From assembly GCA_023159155.1 (NCBI GenBank), contig JAJNNX010000018.1:186001-250000 (forward strand): DNA of 64,000 nt, read 5' to 3'. Each line of letters begins with the position of its first letter. The stretch's first letter is position 1. Positions 24,306-36,525 of this stretch are shown piece after piece. Position numbers and translations under genes: made by a program. The notes below the pieces were generated by a model. That model searched no databases and was not told where the DNA came from. It saw only the letters and a program-made list of their open reading frames with translations. The stretch comes from Ustulina deusta. Lineage: Eukaryota; Ascomycota; Sordariomycetes; Xylariales; Xylariaceae.

Positions 24306-26350
24306 GTCCTCGAAGATGAGCAATGGGCGTTGCAGGCAATGACACCAGGGACCGCCTTAGAATGTAGCAAGCCCGATGATGTTCTATTGACTGCGAACGG
24401 GGTCTGTTTCCAGGATTTCCGTGCGATGGCTTCAGAGATCACACGTCGTACTAATAGAAAGGCGCGTGCGCTGTGTGGGTACTCTGAGGGGCACGGCAGA
24501 TCAACAAGGCACGCGTTGAAGGTTCGCTTGTTGCTGTCGAGTTCCAGAAACTTGGAATCGATGGCCCGAAGCCCTAATATCCTCCACGTCTGATACCGAA
24601 CGGTAATAGCGCGATGCTGTCTCCAGATGCTTGATGATGCAAGTGGAGGCTGAAAACAACGTTGGCGACAAAGTCCCGATTTCAGGGAGAAAAATAATAA
24701 CTTGGTAACAACAGTGATGAGGGGGAGCAGCCTGAATTGGGGTAGAATTGGGGACCACAATGGAGAGCTGGTTGAAGAAAAGTAGCTTCGTGAGATCCAA
24801 TGAACAAGATGGGACTGATGGGGTCTTTGTAAAGTGGAGAAGGAGCCCCGTTCCTCGAGGTGTGCGGTGAGGCGAGCCGGCTTCTTATTTGAACTGACAC
24901 AGGGCAGGCAGGGGTGTTTTTTTTCTCCTGTCTGATTTGTCTTGAGACCGGCAGATTTTTTTTCTTCTGTGTTGGCTTGCTGTTCACTCAACGTGCGTCC
25001 TATGTGGGTCCTGGTCAGATACGTAACAGAGAAGGCGATGCAGTCCAGGTACAACAGTAGCTGGACAGGCGACGGCTTGTGAAAAGTGGGCACAGATGCC
25101 GAGCAGCAACGGTTCGAGTGGTGGATTAGACTAAACAACCAACAGCGGCGAAGATGTGGGTGCTGACGATGAAAGACGGGGCGGATGACGGTAACTCGTC
25201 GAGATGTTGATGCATGCAAAATGCAAGTAAAGCTAGCAAAAGTGGGCGTGGTCGCTAGTGTAGAAGAAGTGGGTGTGTACAGTCTGTAGTCTTCCCAGAT
25301 GTACACTACAAGTGGTGCGAAGATGGAGGGAGAAGGTAAGTGTGTGGGTGGAGCTCACGAGGGAAAAAAAAAAGTGGGAGGATGAGGGAGCAAGACTTTT
25401 GAAGTGAATGGAAAGAAGGTTTGGCTGGCAGCAAAGAGACGTGTTTTTTTGTGGGGTGGGCTTGGGCTTATTGACAAGTACCGAGTACAATGTACTTCCC
25501 CAATCTGCTCTGTAATCCGGTTTTTAATGGAACGCAGAATGGTGGCCAAGGGAGGTGTCGGACAATGGCCCAGCTGTCGAGCAGTTGCTGCCAGCAGCTG
25601 GCGCTGGCGGATGGCTCCAGAATCAGAAGAGAGACAAGAGCGGGCGCGGGCGGATGGGGTGGTTGACAGGTGGGGACCTTGGATTGAGTGGGAAGGGAAG
25701 CTTCTGTCAGGCGCCACTTCGGAGATAATTCAGTGCAGCCAAAAGGAGGCAAAGGGGCAATCGATAAAATCAGAGGGCATAAAAAATAAAATAAAAATAA
25801 AATAATCGCCCGGCAGTGGCAGAATGGCGAATGGGGCAAAATATGGAATCAACAACAAAACTTACATTCAGGTCCAGGAATCCACACCCACAAACGGTGC
25901 TGTACCACAAATTTCTTGTTCGCGCCCCTCAGAAAAGGCTGCACACGTGGGGACAATTTGTTGGCAAGCGTTTCCAGCGTCTCCAGCGACAACCAGGATG
26001 TTGCGACAGAAATGGGATGACAACAACGCGTTAGCAGGAGATCACACCAATTGCTATTGCAGCGGTGAGTAAACACACGAGGGGGTACGGACGAACGGGA
26101 AATGGGAGAAGAGAGGAGGAATGGGAGAAAAGAAAAAAACAAGAGAGATGGAGACAGGCAAGATATGAGGGAAGTGGGAGAACAGGAACTGGTAGGTAGT
26201 GTACATCCAATTGATTGACACGAAGCGAAGCGCGAGTCGGGAGACCTTGGTCCTTGACTGGCCGAAGCGTCAGGTACTGCTACGACACAACGGTATCTCT
26301 CTGAGGTACTGGTGAAGGCACTATAACGTAAGAAGTGGACAGGCATGTAG
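24306..26350 (-). promoter_or_regulatory. Probable long 5' leader and promoter of the C2H2 factor
   Basis: Two kilobases upstream of the C2H2 factor carry many open frames in all readings (up to 349 codons on the minus strand, overlapping the first coding exon in another frame). On the minus strand the sequence is pyrimidine-rich over long runs (about 24,900-25,500 and 26,080-26,180), as in fungal 5' leaders. None of the frames resembles a known protein, so I read this as a long leader with upstream ORFs. That is inference. Confidence 0.4.
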
Positions 26351-28250
26351 TATACCTAAGGTAGTATAGGTACCGAAGGTAGCAGATAATGGTAGACTTT
26401 CAGGGCATTTGTGCGAAGTAGATAGTTGGCGGTGGGCAGGTACCTGTACATGTTCGCTTCTTTTCAAGTTAGCAGGGTCCTTGCTTTTCGAAAACCGTTA
26501 TGTTTCGGGTAATTTACTGGATAATAAATCCCCCGGGCTGTCGTATACTCGGTAGTAATAGGCGCCGGCGAGTAATAGGTAGTGCACAAGAGAACGCTTT
26601 ACTGTACGGGAGTACACAACCATTTGACGAAGTATTGATACAATACATTTTGCCCGCCTGTATAGTACCCCTGTATCACGTACCACCGAACTACATACTA
26701 GCTTACCCAATTTGTGTAGTGTAGTGTATGGGTGTATACAGATCGCACCGCCGTCATACCTAGTGCGTAGTGCATTTACTATATACTGTCTGCTCTCTGA
26801 GAGAACCGATCAAACAGCAAAACAAACATACACTACGCTAGGACAGGTGAGAGTAGTACAGTATGTTTGCTTGTATCTGAAGCCTACTGCCCAGAGTATA
26901 TAATGTCTAAATCATCATCTAGTGGTAGAAAACTGCGGTGTGACAGTACTCTTAGCTTGGTAGGCGATTAACGACACCATGGAAGTTGTTATTTGCTCGG
27001 AACCAAAATCTGTTCCAAGCAAAATATTAATTGCGGCAAATCGGTTTGGATCCCCTGCAGGCCTGCATAGTCGCAGCTGAGTGGTGGTTGTCTTGCCTAT
27101 CACGGAATCACGGCACATGTGATGAATGACCTACCTAGGTGGGATATTTTTCCTACTACCTAGGCGAGGTAACAAGCAGCTCCGGTGTCAACCGCACCTA
27201 TGCATTTACAGTATCACTATGGTTTCATCCTTCGAGTTGATTTCATATTTCGCAAACCCAACGTCTCTCAAGAATAGAAGACTGTATCCCTATCATTTAC
27301 CTAGTCTCGTTTATCGAGCTCATAGTGTAGATGCCTACGTTTCTATGCCTGCATATGTCCGTGCGTTTGCTTCCTCTGCGCTGGCTATATTGGCATGTCC
27401 TAAGGTCATGGTGAGGTGGGATAGTTGTAGATCTTGAACGCATGGCTGGTTGATTGCGCTTCGGCATACATTGATTGATACATTGATATATAAATTAACC
27501 TCAGTACAACCTGTTTTGATTGCCGCCTCAAGCTACGTTGCATCCTTATAGTACTAACTTCTTCTGCTGTCACCCTTCATGACTCTAATTCGTGTGCGAT
27601 GGTAGCAAGCGTGTATCGTTGTTAAGCACCCTGTTGAGGTGAATCAAGTTGCGCAGTCTAAATTACTTTTCAATCGTGGTCGCTTACATGGTAGCATTTG
27701 GTTTTATGGCCTGTAGATTCGGGGTAAACTAACTGATTCTCTCGTATTCTGAGGTCGTTCATGTTTTACTTTTTTTAAATAGTCATGCTGCTTGATACTA
27801 TCGTGTATTTCCCACACCTCAACCTTTATGTTGGGTTATGCAACGCACATACCAGCCTCGCATGATGCTTGGCCTGATTCAGTAAAGGGGGGACTCCCCC
27901 ACAAGCAACATGTTACTATACATTGTGTATCTCGAAGGACAGATAAGTTTAATAGAAAGGTTGCTTCTTTTTATTAAAGTGGGAAAAGGAACTAGTATTT
28001 CTGTTACCTGGTGGAAGATTATAAATAGGACTTCCATCGAGGCCTTGATGTAAATCGGCATTTACTCTCTAGCTCTATATCAGCCATCGCGATATTCCTT
28101 AGTGCCTAGATCATGTCACTCGATACATGCGGGACGCGTAATGGGGTTCGCTTTTTCGGACCGCCGGTAGGTTCCCTGCTGGGTTGCTTATATCTTTCTG
28201 GGGGTTTCGACCAATCTAATAACGCGAGTTAAAGTGCGCTCTCTTCCAAT

Positions 28251-28418
28251 ATGAGTGGCAAGCATATTGTAAATCTATCTGATTGTGTTAAAGGAGCATA
28301 CGATGGTTCTATTTCGAGCATAGACCATCAAGTGCACTGCGACGAGACTTGGTTCGATCCAACTCCTCATGCCAGCTTGCAGTACCTCGACGTCAATCTC
28401 CCAGCGTTTCACCACTAG
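28251..28418 (+). pseudogene. Short coding-looking fragment (55 codons)
   Basis: An ATG-started frame (MSGKHIVNLSDCVKG) runs to TAG with protein-like composition, including HCDETWFDPTPHASLQYLDV, unlike its AT-rich surroundings. A 39-codon frame just upstream (from about 28,112, MSLDTCGTRNG) could be joined to it by a GTAGGT..AG intron ending just before CATATT. I cannot assign a family. It may be the remnant or last exon of a small gene, or chance. Confidence 0.25.
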
Positions 28419-31400
28419 GTCTCGGTATTTCTGTTATGTTTCTATTAAGTATCTATATTATAGTATATACAAGATAGTCTTTACTATTTCTATCGTTTAT
28501 CAGTACCATTAGACTAATTAATTAACTATATATATTATAAAAATATATTCAATACAGCTTCAAGTTTTTAATTCCTTGAAAATAGTCTTTAGGTTTTACA
28601 CAATCATAATTCCTTTCACCTATGTCTTGATGCTTAAAGCTAGCATTGTGAACAGTTTTTTTCACCACTCTCTTCCTACAAAAAAAGCAGGGTTAAAATA
28701 ATAGTCATCTAATTGTGAAAGGCGATTACACAATTTAATCTACACTAAGGCGAACTAGCGTATATTAATTCGTGAACCTCTCCACTACCTCGGATTACAA
28801 CCAGCAGGGCTTATGATTACATTTTAATGTTGAAAAACGAATATATCCATGACTGAGACTAAAAAGAGGCTAACACTCAACCAAAGCGGAGGTTACAATA
28901 TAAATCACGATAATGAGTCCTATGACGGCAATAGTTTCAAATATTTTAGATCGTGGGTGAGGAGGTACAGTAAAGTTGTTACATGTTAGGGATGCGGAAG
29001 AGTGGCGGACCACACGACATTTGAGCGTGCAGGACCCTTTAACATATCTTGTGGACTGGTCGAGTTTGGTAATTATTTGTAGCTTTTTATATTCAATACT
29101 CCTAATTCTGCTTTTCAAGGTCATGCACGCTATCTCCTGTATACTCTTTCTCCTTGTAACAGGCGTGATATACAGTAAGACACTTATTTTTCATGTCTCG
29201 TATAGATACGTCAGAGTGTATCAAAGTCATTGTCGGCTTGTGGGCGAGCGGAAGTCAGGAATGCAAAAAAAAAATGAACGGCCGGCTAATGCACCCTAAT
29301 TCAGCAGTGGAGCCTTCACTAGTGCGGAAAAGGACAAGATGGTTTCTGGCTTGGCTAGACTATACATCTTAACGCTAGAGCGACTCTGTACATACCTAGT
29401 ACCTATCAGAAGTGCTGGTACGAGTAACCAACTCCTCGTTGTAGAATTATCTGTCCACTCAAGCGGCAAACATTCTAAAGCGGTTTCTTCAGCCTCCCTC
29501 CATCCCAGCTTTCGTGCGGATGGAAATGGGTGATGTGAAGCCCAAGCCGCCGTGAAATCATAATGAAGCCTGACAACCTCAGATGGCCAACGTCGATATC
29601 TACCTACACTAATGTTACCGTTGTGGGATTTGTGTGACTTTGGGTGGACACGGCACTTTCAGCCTCCAAGCGGGCAAAGGTGGGCAAAAAAAAAGGTGGG
29701 CATCTACCAAATATCAATCGGATGAAGGTGGACAAAAATGGCAGAGAGGCTTGCTCGACGCCCCATTCTGTGTAACCTGAAGACCCTCATTTTACATGGC
29801 CCATCACCAACCTTTTACAATGGAGCCTTGATGAGGCTGAAAAATTGAACGTCGTCGAAGCTTCACCTGAAGATGTTTATATGCACAACGCACATAGCTT
29901 CTGGCGCAACTACCGGAAGACGAATTTGTTTAAAAAAATAAAAAATAAAAACCAAGAACAACACATAAAGGGGGGCATACTTATCAATCAAGACAGCTTC
30001 CCTGTTTAAGTAGGTTTTAAAGATACCTTAGCCAGCAAGCGGCGAAGAGAGGGCAAGACCTGCGAGCAAATACACCGCTCATGCTACGTTCCTGCAACAA
30101 TTACAAGGACATGCAACCCAGATATCAATATGCGGTTGGCGATATGGTGGAGGCCTTGTTAGTTCTGGTTCATTATTGAATACACCCAATAACCTGTTGG
30201 TAGGTCAAATGTGTATTGTTCGTAAGGTAATAACATATCAAGTGTACACCCACATACATATATAACATACACAGTAGCGAGTGGCCTTCAAACTGTCGCA
30301 CTCCGGGTAATGTATTAGCCTACCGATAGTAGTGTCTGCACATGTCGCTAACCGGCTAGTTGCGCTACTTGCCACCTACCTAGGTAGTATCTCGCCTCCT
30401 TGCCCACTTATTGGCTCCCGCACCCTGCTCAGGGTCCCTAGTTTTACCACCTATTGACGTCCGTTAGGACAGTACACTAGGCGGCCAATTGAGATACCCA
30501 CATGCCACGAGTGGTTTAACCAGAATCTAAGACTTCATGCATGCTACCTTGGTATGTATGGTACATTCTTCACACCACCAATATACAGTAAGATATGCGT
30601 TTACTTGGCGGGATAGCGTCATAACTATCCGAGAGAGAACCGAACCCTTAAATTATAAAGCACGCACTGTAGCGTCGTGTTAAACTATTAGCGAAGTTAT
30701 TACTAAGCGAACAGAGATACACTACATGTTGTTGATACATATGTCATAATTCATTAGTTCATTCAACAACCTAGGTAATAATTCCAATCCAAATATTTCA
30801 TACATGAAAGAGTATATGCCGAATCTAGAAGTATATATACCTTGCTTGCATCGCTCATCTGTAGGCTACAGCGTCTCGTAAGCCCTACTGTACGTTCCGG
30901 GCCTGGCGATGAGCCCTGTTATAAGATGGTTAGCGCAGGGTAATACTACTTGTTTAGGCTAGTGATCTCCAGTAACAATAACGGTCTGGCGGTCAGGTAG
31001 GCATCTTGCGTAAAAGATTCTTGTATCGTTCCGAATTGCACCGAGATTGCCTTCTTAGCCTGTCCTATCAAATGTCAAGGCCACCTCATCAAGCAGATAA
31101 TCATCATCGCCAAATCGTGCCATGGCATGGTCACATGTCTTCTTCTCTTACTCAACTGCCTCCTGCACAACTTAGTCCTGCCTTAGTCACGCAGGAGAGA
31201 AAGCCGTTAGGCAGTGCTGGAACAGCTTGGTACTGCGTATCTCTTGATCAGTGCAAACATCATCTATGATAGCTCCGGCTTATTTCCGGGCGCCGGACGC
31301 CTCTCTATACTTCATACATGGGGCTATATAGATAATTCAGACAATGATTACGTGACAATCTACGCTCACAAGTCCTACCAACCACAGTGTGCACGTACGC

Positions 31401-31562
31401 ACAAGCGCCGCCAATGTCATTGTTGCGAAAACCTTTGGTACCGATACGGCCAAGTTACTCTCGGTTATTCTATTGTACATGTCAACGTGTCTGTAGTGTA
31501 CTAGATAAATTGGGGAAAGTTCTTGTTGGTAAATCCCCCCCCCCGGACACGAGTATACACAT

Positions 31563-31659
31563 AAACTGAGGGTAGCCCCCCCCTGTTGACCTGAGGGTAC
31601 CCGTGCTTTTTTTATGTACCAGTGCCCCTACAGAGTACTTTTCGCACAATCGATTAGAA
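31563..31659 (+). repeat. Left terminal inverted repeat
   Basis: Left arm of the transposon candidate. It includes an internal direct repeat of CTGAGGGTA (31566 and about 31591) and an 8-C run, all mirrored in the right arm. Confidence 0.85.
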
Positions 31660-31898
31660 ACGCACGTTTAAATACATAACGCGTTTATAGCTAAGTTAAT
31701 GCATATAATATATTTTATATAACAAGTGAAAAGAAATACTCTAAGGTAAGTTGTTATTTTTAAAAAGGGAAAAAGGTAAACATATATAATTAAGTAAGTT
31801 TATACTAGAATAAATATGCAAGTATAAAAGAGTTATGCAAATTATGCAAATCATAAATATATATTTTAAAAAGTGTTAAATATACATTTAAAGGTGTA

Positions 31899-31994
31899 TT
31901 CTAATCGATTGTTGAAAAGTATTCTGTAGGGGCACTGGTACATAAAAAAAGCACGGGTACCCTCAGGTCAACAGGGGGGGGCTACCCTCAGTTT
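31899..31994 (-). repeat. Right terminal inverted repeat
   Basis: Reverse complement of the left arm, one base shorter, with differences clustered near the inner end (CAGAATAC against CAGAGTAC, and CAACAATCG against CGCACAATCG). Confidence 0.85.
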
Positions 31995-33662
31995 GTCTGA
32001 TTACTCCCCGGACACCTACACGAGATATCTTTCTTAATTTGACCTCTTACGACAATTTCTAATCAAGAATGCTGTTACATCATTAAAACCTGTCACGATC
32101 GTATCTGACGTTGTGTCTCCGCAGTACAACGCATTTAGACGTGGTGGTATTGCGACATTCAGGGCGTTTGGCTAATACACAGTACGTGCAAGTCAGTACA
32201 GTAGTAGGCTTTCCGGTTTCGGCAAGCCGGAGCTTGTTGCATTTGCCATGCATCCACACTCCCAAGTACATATACGCGCTTCGCAGTGGATTCGAAGTAT
32301 CCAATGGTTCAAGTACTTTACCATTTAATACGGTACCAACCTCGATTCTTGCTGAATCGGATTGACGCAATGGTTACAATTGGCCAAGCAACGGTCAACA
32401 TGGCGGGCAGGTTTTGCAGATTTATTGGCAGCAATGCATATTTTTATCCTGTTGTTATTTGTAAATTATTAACATGATAGTTGGCATATCAGCCTGTCAT
32501 TGACATGCTGTTGGTAACTGCGGGTTGGTCACAAACCTCTGGTGGACTCAGGATATCAGATGCCACGATAGAGAATTATGTGGACAATTACATAGATTCA
32601 TAAGAAATTATCAATCTCTCTTTGCGAAGACCGGGTTGGAAGAGAAACGCAAGCGAGAAGACTGTCAAAACAAGAACAAAGCGGCAAAAAGAGGGACGGA
32701 TTTGCCGGATGACCTTAAGTAACATCGTCATGCATGCTTATTATGGCTGCCGAGAAGCATGTTGAATGTCCCTGCGTGGCTGCCTTGTTTGGTGGTATAT
32801 CCCTGCTGCTGTTGGCCAGCTTGAGTCATGGTCCTGGCTTACATTGTTAAAGAATACAATCAGACTTCTTCTTCTCACATGACTCGAGGCTTTTCTGCTT
32901 TGATTCGTGTGCCATCTGGGCTCGGTTGGCTACCTGTAGATTACTGTAAATCTCGTCATATCAAAAGCTAGATAGACACAGTTATAGACTTGCCACGCTG
33001 GACACTACTTCGTTATAGCGCAGTACGTTCAACGACACATATCGACGGAATAGATCGCCGTAAAGTAGATCGTCGTATACCTATTGGAAGTCAAGGGACC
33101 CGATTTTTTGGGTTCATTTGGTTACTATATTCTGTAGGATAATATATTTGTTGTATGTCAAGTTGTTCCGAGCTGTGGCATCATCAGCGGTGTTTCAAGC
33201 CGCCATTATGAAACTCGAACCAATCCACGATTTCGCCTTTGTCCTCGTTATCAATACTGTAGTGTAAACAAAGATACTAAGCTGTACCTACTTACACTAA
33301 GTCTCGCCCTATTTTAAAAAGAAGTGCGCCATGTTCACACTAATAAATCAGAACGGCGGTATACTATTTGATTTGGAAAGGCGTCACAGCCCTAGTATAG
33401 ACTAATGGATGCATTGCAGAGCGTCTATTGACTTCAGCCAGTCAGCTAGGGCACCCAGTATCGATCTCAAAAATATGCCGACGGTAAGTGCCGGCTACCT
33501 TTCGTAATGCTTATGATCATCAGGGAACTACTTGCAGCAGTTAGTGTTCGAGGATGTTGGGAAAAAAAATTCAAATCTAAAGTAGGAGGCCGATTGGGCA
33601 GCAAGCCTTCCTTCTACAACGGCTACTTGATTTGTTTGAAGTGCTGGCAGCGGCCTAGTGTA

Positions 33663-35228
33663 CGACGTATGTTCCCTCAGCTTCGATAAAGACTTGACCC
33701 GAGACGTATGCGACCTAAACCAAGGTTGTATATAATAATGCGCGCACTACATACTAAACATGCCAGCCAAGACTACACGAATAGGTAGTGTACTTACAGT
33801 GTGTTCTGGTGTAGCATGCTCATACCAAAAACAGGGATGCTATTGAAGCTTGAAATAATGCGAGCTCTTTGCTCCTTACGCCATACCAGCGCGCTTAGGA
33901 CCTTATGCTTCAACATTGGCCGTGCCGACTACCCCATGTCATTCTTATCAATTTATGAGGAAAGCTCTCCTGAGCTCCTCTACTCGACGAAGTTCCGATA
34001 TATGCAACTCCCATTTCTCTGTATGTGGCGGAGGAGAATGTCCCCCGAGAAGGAATGTAGCTCATCATTGGTCGATACTGCTTAGTTTGTCTAAGCTCTC
34101 CCAGAAATCTCATGTGACGATACCTCCATCCAGACGTATGTAGTGCATGCGGTGGCAGCGCTAATGCTGGATTCAAGCACTAGAAACATGCTAGGCGACT
34201 TGGGCCCGGGGGAATTCGGGGCAGAGGATTTCCTCGGCGTCAACAGTAGACCCATTATTCCTTTACCTTGATACAATCTGAATAGATAGAATAATTGCAG
34301 TTTTCATCAACCCTGTCAGCCCAACTTGATCTGCAAGTCACCTGGCCTTGCTGTGTATATACGCAATGTACTTCTTACACCTGCCTGTTTAGTCTATAAT
34401 GACTAGTGTCTAACACTACTTGTATGTGTCGATACAACAAATTCCCGTTTCTTACTGTGGTCATACAGATTGTACAGTTTTCACTTGTTGTTGGCTGCTG
34501 AAAAATCCTACTGTCCCTAACTAAGATACTTCCATTTGCAGACACTCCGGTGGATTTGAGGTCTTGCAATCAGGGCGAGAACTTGTGTAGTATACTGAGG
34601 ATATTTTCCTGAAAACTGGTCTAACCTAGAATCGAGAAATAGTGTACAATGGAAAAGATTTGTCCCGACAGTAGTGTCCCTTTGAAAGTGACTGTAGGAT
34701 TCGGCCATGTAGATGTTTATTCAGCCGTATCTGAAGACTCTCCACATACTTGACACGAGCAACTGTGGTGCCTTGCCATGCCCCAGAAACCTTCATAGTG
34801 GAAAAAAAAAACAAAAAGGTGTGTCTCTTCCCGCCGGTGCCCCATCAAATGAACCGTAATAGGAATGACAGCTTTGGAGAATACAGGCTTGTGCCCTTTA
34901 AAAGCTGGAGAACAGCTCCATCTTGAATCCCGTGCGTGCTCCATATCCCGTTGGGTCCACTACAAAGAGGAGACTTATAATGGGAGCTATACGATTCTGT
35001 TTGCTAGATCTCAACTTTGGAATGTGCATATATTAACTTTTCTTCAGCCAAGCCTGCCTCACCGGTGACAACGCCCTTTTCGATATGCCTCCATGCCAGC
35101 GAACCAGAGCGCTTACCGTCGAAGAGTCCCGAAACAGATCGAGATGACGCCCCTTTCGGTCGAAGCCCAAGAAGGGCGGCGGTTCCGGTCAAACAATATC
35201 CAGAGCCGAAAACTATGAACCGAGTCAC
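33663..35228 (-). pseudogene. Scattered coding-like fragments, possible decayed gene(s)
   Basis: Several short pieces on the minus strand look like broken coding sequence. Just downstream of an acceptor-like TTTAG lies VAYVSGQVFIEAEGTYVVH followed by a stop (about 33,719-33,663), which resembles the C-terminal end of a short-chain dehydrogenase. Another piece (35,228-35,004) reads TRFIVFGSGYCLTGTAALLG and then RSVSGLFDGKRSGSLAWRHI, in locally GC-richer DNA. I could not join these into one frame, and stops or frame changes separate them. On the plus strand 34,110-34,271 is also open. Identity is uncertain. Confidence 0.22.
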
Positions 35229-36525
35229 CCTCGCTGGTCGATTATGGCGCGAGTCTTTCTGGAGAAGCTAAGCATTCTGTCCGAGACTTCGAAATGCTAT
35301 GCGTGGATAGAGTAAAGGTTTTCGCATCTACGCAATGTGGCGGCCCTCCTCCCTACCACTCTTCCAATATACGAGCAACGTACACTACTTTCCAAAGACA
35401 TCATTTCACGTCTTGTTTTGACCAGACTACTTGAATATATCCTATGACCATGGCTCTCGAGAGTATCGTCGGACTGTAACATCAGCAAACCAGGCAACCT
35501 TTCCAGCAGGAGTATTCTGCACAACTCCTCCGATAACTAGGATTTACGGGTTAGATATTAATACTATTAAGCTAGCGGTGTATTACGAGCACCGCGAAGT
35601 TTCGATAAAGAAAACAGCCTCGCCCTAAAATCGTCTTGTTATAATTCTGTCTGCCTCTTTTGGCACGAAGGAAAAGGGCCAGGGTATCAAGTAAAAGACA
35701 CGAATAAATAAAGAATGGGGTGAAAGAAAACCGGGAGAAGTTGCCCCAGACATTAAACGGCCCTACTGGCAGCGCATTGAAAATTGTGCTCATAACAATA
35801 TCTTCTATGGAATACACAAAGCATTTTGTATACTGTTAGTAGAGGTAGTCTCGGGACTCTCGAGCAACAGCAAATTACCATCACACCCACACACATATAC
35901 ATCTACATTAACTTCTGCAGATAAAGCCTGGCATCGGTCCTTTTTTTAAAGAGGGTTGGACGTACCAGAGACTTGCACGATGATACACCGAAACTCTTTG
36001 AACTAGTTTATCGGGATTGTATTTATCAAAGTTCTTCCAATAAAAACTCTTTGCTAACACTGTATGTATCCATGATGCCTCTTCGTGCTAGTACTGCCCT
36101 TACAAGTTGTTGACTTTCTTGTTTTCTCGATCAGATCTTCTGCTACGGAATTCGAACTCATTATTGATTCCACATCTATACAAAATTGGGATTATGACCT
36201 GTAACTTCCAAAACTCTACCTCCACACAACATGGATCAACATTGACTCTTGTTTACCATTATTGATGTTTATAGGGGACTAGATAAATTTGTACATAATG
36301 CAAGACAATGGCCTGGCGTATTAGAATTGATTAATGCAACTATCGAGGCGTCTCTAGCCAATATGCTCTACTAGCATTTTAAATGGGGCCGGGCCCTGAG
36401 AGCACAATGGCTATGGCCCGGAATTTCCTTGACCGAATTAACCCAAAAATTCAATTGGTCGTGAGGAAAGTTGAGGCTCGCGATCCAAGTCGAAGGTGTC
36501 GCATCTGTTGTTTTGAATCACAGCA

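Larger units (their letters stand above)
31551..32005. mobile_element. MULE-like non-autonomous DNA transposon (MITE candidate)
   Basis: Two arms, 31563-31659 and 31899-31994, are inverted copies about 97 bp long with only about three differences, both ending in AAACTGAGGGTAG. Similarity seems to continue weakly for another 11-12 bp outward. The whole unit is bracketed by an exact 10-bp direct repeat, CCCCGGACAC, at 31541-31550 and 32006-32015. The 240-bp interior is very AT-rich and has no transposase frame. Long inverted ends with a 9-11 bp target duplication are the signature of Mutator-like elements; the assignment is inference, since half of the left duplication lies in a C run. Confidence 0.65.
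26351..36525. other. Gene-poor region, 10.2 kb
   Basis: No intact gene is recognised. Several parts are AT-rich (28,420-28,900; 30,560-30,850; 31,670-31,900), and CCTACCTAGGTA-like words occur near 27,130 and 30,375. Around 29,670-29,740 GGTGGGCAAAA / GGTGGACAAAA units recur. A transposon candidate and several coding-looking fragments inside this region are listed separately. The last few hundred bases should hold the MRPL4 promoter. Confidence 0.6.

Noticed and set aside
24257..25306. 349-codon minus-strand frame overlapping the start of the C2H2 gene
   Set aside because: Ser/Pro/His-rich without domains, in another frame over confirmed coding sequence; better explained as leader sequence.
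28350..28366. TTGGTTCGATCCAA, similar to a tRNA T arm
   Set aside because: A short stem is possible, but upstream sequence gives no D or anticodon arm, and the same bases form part of an open frame.
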